DNA from: Paenibacillus pasadenensis DSM 19293
GTDB lineage: Bacteria > Bacillota > Bacilli > Paenibacillales > Paenibacillaceae
Direction of reading: 5' to 3'
DNA: 48,785 bases
Assembly: GCF_000422485.1 (NCBI RefSeq)
Contig: NZ_AULW01000060.1
Location: 1 to 48,785, forward strand
Shown here: piece by piece, positions 1-5,834 of the stretch
How positions within the stretch are numbered: position 1 is the first letter of the stretch
How the letters are laid out: every line of letters begins with the position of its first letter
Program-made: the position numbers and the translations under genes
The notes under the pieces: model-generated
Databases searched by the model: none
What the model was told of the DNA's origin: nothing
What the model saw: only the letters and a program-made list of their open reading frames with translations

Positions 1-152
1 TACGTCTGCGCCGCCAGCTGATCTGTCGCCTGGGCTGTCAGCACCTGATTCAGCACCGTCTCCAACAAGCGGGCCACTCCCGCGTCCCGATCGGTTCCGA
101 TAAACAGCTGGTGCAAAATGTCCTGATCTACGGTAATCTGGTATTGAGTCAT
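1..152 (-). CDS. IS256-family transposase, N-terminal fragment cut by the window edge
   Basis: The minus strand reads from an ATG at 152 down to the left edge and gives about 50 residues beginning MTQYQITVDQD, followed by LLETVLNQVL and a QLAAQT stretch. This is the usual start of mutator-type (IS256) transposases, which use a DDE nuclease to move the element. A good ribosome binding site (AAGGAGAG on the minus strand) lies just upstream of the ATG. The catalytic part lies outside the window, so it cannot be told whether the gene is intact. Confidence 0.75.
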   Translation of the reverse strand, partial: MTQYQITVDQDILHQLFIGTDRDAGVARLLETVLNQVLTAQATDQLAAQT

Positions 153-268
153 GTGTAGGCACTCTCCTTGGAATGTTGGTCTCGACAACTTCCATTCTAA
201 CCGAGAGTCCTACCATGGCTTTTCTTTTTATGGTCAGGAGCATTTTACACAATTATATGGACTTAACT
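1..268 (-). mobile_element. End of an IS256-type insertion sequence
   Basis: The transposase start is followed, away from the gene, by an AT-rich stretch ending in TTACACAATTATATGGAC at about 246-263, which resembles the terminal inverted repeat of IS256-family elements. The sequence then changes abruptly to GC-rich repeat DNA at about 269. The other end is outside the window, so neither the exact boundary nor the target duplication can be confirmed. Confidence 0.6.
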
Positions 269-425
269 CGTCGGAGTGGCAGTTGCGCGGAAAAACCGAG
301 TAACTCGGGTAGTGGGAAGCGCGTCGGAGTGGCGGTTGCGCGGAAAAATCGAGTAACTCGGTGGTAGGAGGCGCGTCGGAGTGGCAGTTGCGCGGAAAAA
401 CCGAGTAACTCGGTAGTTGGGGATG
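269..425. repeat. Three tandem 52-53 bp hairpin repeats (type A)
   Basis: Three copies of a unit starting CGTCGGAGTGGC begin at 269, 322 and 374. Each contains a run of A residues and a small inverted repeat, CCGAG-TAA-CTCGG; the middle copy has one changed base. There are no unique spacers between units. The array starts exactly where the insertion sequence appears to end, so the element probably inserted into or beside it. Confidence 0.85.
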
Positions 426-440
426 CGTTGCCAGAGCTGC

Positions 441-625
441 AACCCGAAAAAATCGGGTTACAGGTGCTCGAAGTCGCGGAAAAGAGGCTGTAACCCGAAA
501 AAATCGGGTTACAGGTGCTCGAAGTGACGGAATAGAGGCTGCAACCCGAGAAAATCGGGTATAGGTGCCCGAAGTCACGGGAAAGAGGCTGTAACCCGGA
601 AAAATCGGGTTACAGGTACGAGCCC
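441..625. repeat. Four tandem 50-51 bp hairpin repeats (type B)
   Basis: Four copies of a second unit begin at about 441, 492, 543 and 593. Each carries an inverted repeat with arms AACCCGA and TCGGGTT around an A-rich loop, extended to nine base pairs (GTAACCCGA) in the second copy. Between hairpins is a conserved linker containing AGGTGCTCGAAGT. The arms are complementary and the A-rich loop is kept although bases vary, which suggests selection on a folded RNA or DNA form. Confidence 0.85.
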
Positions 626-636
626 GATCTCTATTG

Positions 637-666
637 CAGGGCATGCAGTGAACCCTGGATGCCCTG
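637..666 (+). promoter_or_regulatory. Leader hairpin upstream of the pilin gene
   Basis: Arms CAGGGCAT and ATGCCCTG enclose a loop that can itself pair (CAG/CTG). The hairpin ends 22 bases before the AGGAGG ribosome binding site of the pilin gene. It has no T-tract, so it is not an obvious terminator. It may stabilise the pilin transcript or mark a processing site; this is inference. Confidence 0.4.
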
Positions 667-701
667 AGGTTCAAGTCATCATTTAATTAGGAGGAATAAA
701 C

Positions 702-1184
702 ATGACAGCGATTTTGAAGAAGTTGAAGAAGGACGAGAAAGGCTTCACTCTGATCGAGCTTCTGGCCGTTATCGTCATTCTGGGGATTATTGCGGCGATT
801 GCGATTCCGTTGATCGGAAATATACTGGAAAAGAACCGGGCGAAGTCTGATTTCCAAACGGCAAGACAAATTTATGATGCTGCCCGTTTGTACGTAACGA
901 ACGAAAAGAATGGCGACTTTAAAGACGCTGAGGTACCGGTTGTGACAACCGCAGCTACAGATGATGATCTCCAAGATAAAGGTTATTTAGATAAAAATAT
1001 CGCGCTTCCAAGCACGAAAGACAAAATCAATGGTGGACTTGTGAAATTCCAGTCAGATGGACAGTTGCTGTACGTTTCAATAGTGACAGGAAGTGGAGCT
1101 AGCGCAGCAACAAAATTTTACAAGGGCAGTGATGTACTTAAAGGCGAAGGCGAAGTAAGCACAACGGCACCGACTTCCCCCTAA
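702..1184 (+). CDS. Type IV major pilin-like protein
   Basis: This 160-residue protein has the class III signal of type IV prepilins: a short basic leader, the cleavage motif KGFTLIELL at residues 13-21, and a hydrophobic helix reaching about residue 43. Prepilin peptidase would cut after the glycine and methylate the new N-terminal phenylalanine. The rest is a small acidic globular domain without cysteines, so it has no disulfide loop of the classical pilin type. An AGGAGG site lies 7 bases before the ATG. The prepilin peptidase gene starts 3 bases after its stop codon. It is probably the main subunit of a pilus or pseudopilus. The assembly ATPase and PilC-like platform genes are not in the window. 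Confidence 0.9.
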   Translation: MTAILKKLKKDEKGFTLIELLAVIVILGIIAAIAIPLIGNILEKNRAKSDFQTARQIYDAARLYVTNEKNGDFKDAEVPVVTTAATDDDLQDKGYLDKNIALPSTKDKINGGLVKFQSDGQLLYVSIVTGSGASAATKFYKGSDVLKGEGEVSTTAPTSP

Positions 1185-1187
1185 CCC

Positions 1188-1946
1188 ATGACCCTCCTCA
1201 TCTCCCTCTACCTGTTCGCGCTCGGACTCGCCTGCGGCTCGTTCTTCAATGTCGTGGCGCTGCGCGTGCCGCTCGGCCAATCGGTCGTGCGACCGCCGTC
1301 CGCCTGCCCGCACTGCGGGCATCGGCTCGCGGCGCGCGAGCTCGTCCCCGTGCTGAGCTACGCGCTCAGCCGGGGGCGCTGCCGCAGCTGCGCGGCGCCA
1401 GTCTCGCCGCTGTACCCGGCAGGCGAGCTGGCCGCCGCGCTGCTGTTCGTCTGGGCGTACCTGCGGTTTGGCCTGACGGCGCAGGGCCTGATCGGCCTGC
1501 TGCTCGCCAGCCTGGCCGTCATCGTGACTGTGTCGGACATCCGCTACATGCGGATTCCGAACGCGGTGCTGCTGGCGTTCTTGCCGCCGCTGCTGCTCCT
1601 GCGCCTGCTCGAGCCGGACGGACGCTCCTATGCGGAGTACGCGCTCGGGGCGATCGCCGGAGGCGGCGTGCTGCTGCTAGTCGCGCTGCTGAGCCGGGGA
1701 GGCATGGGGATGGGCGACGTCAAGCTGCTGGCGCTGATCGGACTCGCGCTCGGCTGGAAAGGCGCGCTTCTGACGCTGCTCCTCGGCAGCTTCGCCGGAA
1801 CGGCGGCAGGACTCGTCCTGCTGCTGCGGCGGCGGAGCAAGCTGCGCCAGCCGATGCCGTTCGGCCCTTTCCTCATGCTCGGCGCGCTGATCGCGTACGG
1901 GTACGGGGATGCGCTGATCGGCAGCTACCTTCAATTATTCAAGTAG
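1188..1946 (+). CDS. Prepilin peptidase / N-methyltransferase (A24 family)
   Basis: This polytopic membrane protein of 252 residues cleaves and N-methylates type IV prepilins. Two CxxC pairs (C40/C43 and C65/C68) form the N-terminal zinc-binding domain seen in bifunctional PilD/ComC enzymes. The two aspartates of this GxGD-type protease are visible: D117 in VSDIRYMRIPN and D177 in GMGMGDVKL. About seven hydrophobic segments follow the N-terminal domain. Its start lies 3 bases after the pilin stop, so the two are co-transcribed and probably enzyme and substrate. The length is normal for the family. Confidence 0.95.
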   Translation: MTLLISLYLFALGLACGSFFNVVALRVPLGQSVVRPPSACPHCGHRLAARELVPVLSYALSRGRCRSCAAPVSPLYPAGELAAALLFVWAYLRFGLTAQGLIGLLLASLAVIVTVSDIRYMRIPNAVLLAFLPPLLLLRLLEPDGRSYAEYALGAIAGGGVLLLVALLSRGGMGMGDVKLLALIGLALGWKGALLTLLLGSFAGTAAGLVLLLRRRSKLRQPMPFGPFLMLGALIAYGYGDALIGSYLQLFK

Positions 1947-1962
1947 GCAGGATGTGATAAGG

Positions 1963-3456
1963 ATGCCCGCACTAGGCAGAAAGCGGATCGGCATCGCGAT
2001 CGACGCCGCCGGAATCCGTTACGCTCCGCTCGGCAAGAAGGGACTGGATCCGGAGCAGGCCGGATTTTTTCCGTTCCCTCCGGGACTGATCGCGCAGGAC
2101 GCCATCGTCAACGAAGAAAGCCTGCGGCTCTCGATCCGGGAGTGGGCGCGGGAGCGCAAGCTGCAAGGCGCGGTCGCCGTGCTGGCGGTGCCGACCTCCC
2201 AGGTCATCGTACGCAGGATGGCGCTGCCGGCGGCGAGCGACCGCGAGCTGCGCCAGCTGATCCATCTGGAAGTCGAGACGGTCATGCATCTGCCGTTCGA
2301 GCATCCGGTCTATGACTATGTCCTGCTCGAGCAAGGCGAGGAAAGCGCGCAGGCGCTCGTCTACGCGGCGCCCCGCAGCTGGATCGAGCCGCTGGTCGCG
2401 ATGCTGCGGGAGGCGCGCATCCGCGTCGTCGGCACGGGCATCGTGGCGACGGCGCTGCAAGGAGCGGCGGGCTTCGGCGACGAGCCTCCCTGCGAGCGGA
2501 TGCATGTCCATCTAAGCGGAGCCGCGGCGGAAATCGCGATGTTCCACGAAGGCAACCCGGTATTCGTGCGCTCGATCGAGGCGGACGGCGTGGACCAGGA
2601 GCTGGGCGGCCTGCGCATCGGGGAGCTTACCGCCGAGATCACGCGCATGCTCAGCTTCTATGAATTCGGCTTGCAGGAAGGCCGCTCCCGCATCCGGCAG
2701 GCGGTCATCACCGGTGCCGGCAAGCAGGCGGAGGCGCTGCGGCAGTCGCTGGCCGCCGCTTTGCCGGAGGTGGAGTTCCGCGGCGCCGAGCCTGGCAGCC
2801 TTGCGGCCGAGAGCCTGGACGGCCGCGCGGAGCCGTACGTCGTGCCGGCCGGGCTGCTCGTCCGCGGATCTGGCATCCTCCGGCTTAACCTGCTGCCGCG
2901 CGTCGACCGCGAGCAGCGGCTGGCGCCGCTGGCGGCGGCGCTGCTCGCGGTCGCCTGGATCGCCTGCGCGGCGCTGCTCGGCTACAGCTATGTCGGCGAG
3001 CGGCAAGCGGCGTCCGACGCGCAGGAGCGGCTGCTGGACGCGAGCCAGCAGCAGCTGGCGCTGCAGCGCCAGCTCGACGGGCTGAACCGGCAGGCCAGCG
3101 GAGCGGAAGCCGATCCGTACGAGCAGGCCGAGCAGATTCGGGCCCAGCGGCGGGATGCAACCGGCTACGTGCGCGATCTCGAGTTTTATTTGCCGACGGG
3201 GGCGGAGCTGCAGAGCATCGCCTACAGCAGCGGAGGGCAGCTGAGCGTATCGGTCCGGCTGGGCGGCATGAAGGATTCCTCCCGCTATCTGTTCGATATC
3301 CGGCGGATCGAGTGGCTGGACCAGGCGACGCTGACTTCGATCAAGCAGGAGCAGACAGGGGCCGAGAACGACGCGACGCCGACGTATGCAGCGGCCTATA
3401 CGATCGTCCTGAAGCCGACCGAGCCTACGAAGGAGGGGACCGCCGATGGCAGCTAG
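1963..3456 (+). CDS. PilM-PilN fusion, type IV pilus assembly protein
   Basis: The first 300 or so residues are a PilM-like actin-fold ATPase domain, starting GRKRIGIAIDAAGIR and containing LRQLIHLEVE. At about residue 308 the motif LNLLP appears. In separate PilN proteins this motif lies at the cytoplasmic N terminus and docks into PilM. One transmembrane helix (about 326-345) and a Q-rich coiled coil follow, as in PilN. The gene therefore seems to encode PilM and PilN as one chain of about 497 residues. I chose ATG 1963, with AGGCAGGA upstream; a GTG at 1954 would add three residues. The PilO gene overlaps its end by 11 bases. Confidence 0.85.
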   Translation: MPALGRKRIGIAIDAAGIRYAPLGKKGLDPEQAGFFPFPPGLIAQDAIVNEESLRLSIREWARERKLQGAVAVLAVPTSQVIVRRMALPAASDRELRQLIHLEVETVMHLPFEHPVYDYVLLEQGEESAQALVYAAPRSWIEPLVAMLREARIRVVGTGIVATALQGAAGFGDEPPCERMHVHLSGAAAEIAMFHEGNPVFVRSIEADGVDQELGGLRIGELTAEITRMLSFYEFGLQEGRSRIRQAVITGAGKQAEALRQSLAAALPEVEFRGAEPGSLAAESLDGRAEPYVVPAGLLVRGSGILRLNLLPRVDREQRLAPLAAALLAVAWIACAALLGYSYVGERQAASDAQERLLDASQQQLALQRQLDGLNRQASGAEADPYEQAEQIRAQRRDATGYVRDLEFYLPTGAELQSIAYSSGGQLSVSVRLGGMKDSSRYLFDIRRIEWLDQATLTSIKQEQTGAENDATPTYAAAYTIVLKPTEPTKEGTADGS

Positions 3457-4219
3457 ACGCAATTCCTGGATTTTGCTGCTGTCCGCGATCCTCTTCCTCG
3501 GCCTGCTGCTGTTCTTCCTCTACGGGCTGAAGCCGGCGGAGGAAAAGGCCGCCTCGCTCGAGGCGGAGCTCGGCACGCAGCAGAAGCTGAACGACATCCT
3601 GATCGCCAAGCTCCAGGAACGCCGGGAGGAGGCGGAGATTCGCCCCGTGGAAGGCGTCCAGGCGGAGCTGCCGTACTGGGACAACACAGAGCAGCTCGTG
3701 CTCGATCTCGAGCAGCTCGGCGCCGAAAATGGCGTGGAGCATGTGTCGATCGCCTTCAGCGGCGATCTGGCCGCCTCCCGTCCGCTCCGCTCGGATCCGT
3801 CCGCCGATCCGGCCGCCGAGCGCTCCGCCGCTCCCGGCGAAGGCGCCCCCGCGGCCGAAGGCGATGCCGCCCCGTCCGCCGACGAGCTGGGCCTGGCGGC
3901 CGGCGGCTCCCCGTCCTCGGAGCCGCAGCCGGCGGGAGCGGCGGCCGCAGGGCCGCTGCGCCTGCAGGTGTCGGCCGTCGTCAAGGGAACGTACGACGCC
4001 GTGCTGAAGTACGTGCAAAGCCTGCACGGACTGACCCGCCTGACGACGCTGGAGTCGCTGGAGCTGAGCCGCAGCTCCTGCGGCTGCGGCAGCGAGCAGG
4101 AGCTGACCGTGCCGCTGACGTTCGCCGCCTATTTCCAGCCGACGTACCGCGACCGGGTCGAGACGCCGCTGCTGCCTTATGCGGAGTCCTCCGTCGCTTC
4201 GCCTCCGCCGCGCTCCTGA
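3446..4219 (+). CDS. PilO-like type IV pilus assembly protein
   Basis: The protein of 257 residues has one N-terminal transmembrane helix (about 8-27), a coiled-coil segment (30-65), an Ala/Pro/Glu-rich low-complexity stretch (about 110-170) and a C-terminal alpha/beta domain. This is the layout of PilO, the inner-membrane partner of PilN in the alignment complex. The assignment rests mainly on this layout and on its position after PilM-PilN. The low-complexity insert is longer than usual. A motif CGCG lies near residue 211. The ribosome binding site AAGGAGGGG lies within the end of the upstream gene. A strong terminator follows, so this is the last gene of the pilus operon. Confidence 0.75.
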   Translation: MAARRNSWILLLSAILFLGLLLFFLYGLKPAEEKAASLEAELGTQQKLNDILIAKLQERREEAEIRPVEGVQAELPYWDNTEQLVLDLEQLGAENGVEHVSIAFSGDLAASRPLRSDPSADPAAERSAAPGEGAPAAEGDAAPSADELGLAAGGSPSSEPQPAGAAAAGPLRLQVSAVVKGTYDAVLKYVQSLHGLTRLTTLESLELSRSSCGCGSEQELTVPLTFAAYFQPTYRDRVETPLLPYAESSVASPPPRS

Positions 4220-4245
4220 GCGCGGCTCGATGATTCTCCTCTCCC

Positions 4246-4300
4246 GCCCTCCGGCAAGAAGCGCTTCGATGCGAAGCGCGCCTTGCCGGAGGGCTTTTTT
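4246..4300 (+). terminator. Rho-independent terminator of the pilus operon
   Basis: Arms GCCCTCCGGCAAG (4246-4258) and CTTGCCGGAGGGC (4282-4294) pair perfectly over 13 bases and are followed by six T residues. The intervening sequence folds into a second hairpin (GCGCTTCG/CGAAGCGC). Confidence 0.9.
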
Positions 4301-4419
4301 CGCGTCGCGCGGACGAAAGCGGGTAAGGAGGGAAGAGAGATTCGTCTTTACAAAAATAGTGGATCTAATCGGCTCTTGAGCAAGCGGCCCGATTAAGTCC
4401 CCGGAGGAGAGACCCCAAC

Positions 4420-5238
4420 GTGCATGAATGCCTGAACGGCCATGAGACATTCGGCCGCCTCGACCGCGAGCTGCAGGACAAGCTCGTCGATCAGTTCGAA
4501 CGCCTCATCAACGCCGAAGCCAAAGTGCTGTCCCAAGGAACGGATGAACGCGGCAAGACCGTCTACAAGCCATTGCTCGACCGATTCGATATCGTGCTCG
4601 TCAGCTTCATCGGCATCGGCCATCTCATGAACGAGCCCCATTATGCCGTCGTGTGGGACGCGCCGGCGCACAGCTCGAACCTGAGCGTTTTTCCCCTGAG
4701 CAGCAAGGTGAAGCATCCGAAGTTCGCCATCGGTCCGGTCGACACGCTGCCGGCCGAGGATACGGCGATCATGATCAACCAGCTGACGACCGTGTCGCGC
4801 CGGAGCCTCATCGAGCCGGTCAAGAAGCGCAACGCTGCGGGCCGGCTCGTCAACGTGTCGCTGACCGTCCGGCAGCAGCGGCAGGTGCTGGCCTTGTTCC
4901 ATGAGACGCTGCTGAAGCAGCCGACGCTGAGAAGCGTCATCGAAAAGGAGCTGGGCAGCCATATCCCGTTCGGCCTCAGCGACGACAACCGCTCCGATCT
5001 GGAAGTCCCGGTCGCCTACGGCCTGCACCACAGCCTGCTCCTCTACCAGCTCCCCTGGAGCAAGACGATGAAGGCGATTCCGCTCCAGGCGATCGAGATG
5101 CCGTTCGGGGAGCGGAGGAGGCTCGTCCGCGGCCTGATCTCGCGCGATCCGCTCCAGCAGGCTGAGGCGGAAGCCATCCTCGCCTTGAAGCAGACCGGAC
5201 AGATGGCCGCCGAAGCGGCGGTCGGACAGCTTTCATAA
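4420..5238 (+). CDS. PemK/MazF-fold protein, no antitoxin gene adjacent
   Basis: This 272-residue protein has a PemK/MazF-like beta-barrel at about residues 54-135. RFDIVLVSFIG at 55-65, HYAVVW at 74-79, VFPLSS at 90-95 and INQLTTVSRRSL at 119-130 match in order the RGDV, PVVV, PLTS and EQIRTIDKSRL segments of MazF toxins. The usual Gly-rich loop after the first strand is replaced by IGHLMNEP, so RNase activity is doubtful. N- and C-terminal helical extensions make it over twice the size of a classical MazF. The start is GTG at 4420 with GGAGGAGA ten bases upstream. It stands alone between two terminators, with no antitoxin-like ORF beside it. Confidence 0.65.
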   Translation: MHECLNGHETFGRLDRELQDKLVDQFERLINAEAKVLSQGTDERGKTVYKPLLDRFDIVLVSFIGIGHLMNEPHYAVVWDAPAHSSNLSVFPLSSKVKHPKFAIGPVDTLPAEDTAIMINQLTTVSRRSLIEPVKKRNAAGRLVNVSLTVRQQRQVLALFHETLLKQPTLRSVIEKELGSHIPFGLSDDNRSDLEVPVAYGLHHSLLLYQLPWSKTMKAIPLQAIEMPFGERRRLVRGLISRDPLQQAEAEAILALKQTGQMAAEAAVGQLS

Positions 5239-5241
5239 GCA

Positions 5242-5270
5242 TTGACAGCCTACAGCCGACGCGCTATCAT
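5242..5270 (+). promoter_or_regulatory. Consensus sigma-A promoter of a candidate small RNA
   Basis: The -35 box TTGACA (5242-5247) and the -10 box TATCAT (5265-5270) are separated by exactly 17 bases. Transcription should begin near 5277. The promoter begins 4 bases after the upstream stop codon and points towards a terminator about 75 bases further on. Confidence 0.75.
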
Positions 5271-5276
5271 AGGATA

Positions 5277-5380
5277 CGAATGTTCTACATAGCTCCCGTT
5301 CGGGAAAACGAAACATGATTTCAAACGAGCTCGTTCGAGCGAAAAACCCCCAAGGCATCCGCCTTGGGGGTTTTCTTTTT
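5277..5380 (+). ncRNA. Candidate small non-coding RNA of about 100 nt
   Basis: A consensus promoter lies just upstream and a strong terminator ends the segment. No credible protein fits between: the ATG at 5314 has no ribosome binding site. Two small hairpins with four-base stems and GTTC loops (TCCC-GTTC-GGGA at about 5293-5304, GCTC-GTTC-GAGC at about 5328-5339) precede the terminator stem. No known RNA family was recognised. It could also be a short untranslated leader for read-through into spoIIE, but spoIIE starts 450 bases later and has its own promoter. Confidence 0.55.
5343..5380 (+). terminator. Strong rho-independent terminator of the small-RNA candidate
   Basis: Arms AAAACCCCCAAGGC (5343-5356) and GCCTTGGGGGTTTT (5361-5374) pair over 14 bases around a 4-base loop. 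The tail TTTTCTTTTT follows. Confidence 0.92.
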
Positions 5381-5766
5381 GCCCCCCAAAGCCTCATGCC
5401 CTCGAGCTTCTCGCGGCTGGCCCGCCCCGGCCCGGCGTCGTGCGCGGACAGCATCCGCCCCCGAGGCTTCGACTCCGCCGTCCCCCGATTCGCCTTATAC
5501 CCGCGTATGCCAAAAACTTTTCCCCTCCGTCCCATCAATCCCGACACGAACCCACTGCGATTCGACGCGTCCCGAGTGAAGCTAAACGGGGTGAAGCACC
5601 GCATCATCCGCGCGAGGGGAGCTTCGCCGCGGCTGCCAGGCCGCTCTCCGAACGACCCGGAGCGCTTGCGGGGCAAGGGCTCGCGCCCCCAGCCGACAGC
5701 GCGGCGCGGGCGGCTCGACCCGGACGCGCCGCGTGTCGGAAAAAACTTTCGGGCAGAAGCCTTGTT
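5381..5766. other. Intergenic stretch without a recognisable gene
   Basis: This GC-rich segment lies between the small-RNA terminator and the spoIIE promoter. Open frames exist on both strands, but they have no ribosome binding sites and resemble no known protein. Bacillus subtilis carries tRNA genes just upstream of spoIIE; none is visible here. Confidence 0.5.
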
Positions 5767-5799
5767 CTGACAAACTTCATAAAAACCGGCCCCTATAAT
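5767..5799 (+). promoter_or_regulatory. Spo0A-type promoter of spoIIE
   Basis: A perfect -10 box TATAAT (5794-5799) is preceded by CTGACA (5767-5772) with a 21-base spacer. That spacing is known for sigma-A promoters activated by phosphorylated Spo0A, such as spoIIE and spoIIG of Bacillus subtilis. The sequence TTCTGACA overlapping the -35 region resembles a reversed 0A box (TTCGACA). Use of Spo0A is inferred from spacing, box and gene identity. Confidence 0.7.
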
Positions 5800-5834
5800 C
5801 AGACCTACACTAAGGCGGAAATGGTGGTGCCGAA

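Noticed and set aside
269-625. Possible CRISPR array
   Set aside because: The repeats are contiguous, of 50-53 bases, with similar sequence throughout and no unique spacers; no cas gene is present.
626-701. Cyclic di-GMP riboswitch before the pilin gene
   Set aside because: Such riboswitches often control pilins, but the conserved core motifs are missing; only a simple hairpin is present.
5239-5834. tRNA genes upstream of spoIIE, as in Bacillus subtilis
   Set aside because: No cloverleaf, T-loop (GGTTCGAATC-like) or CCA-type end was seen in this gap.
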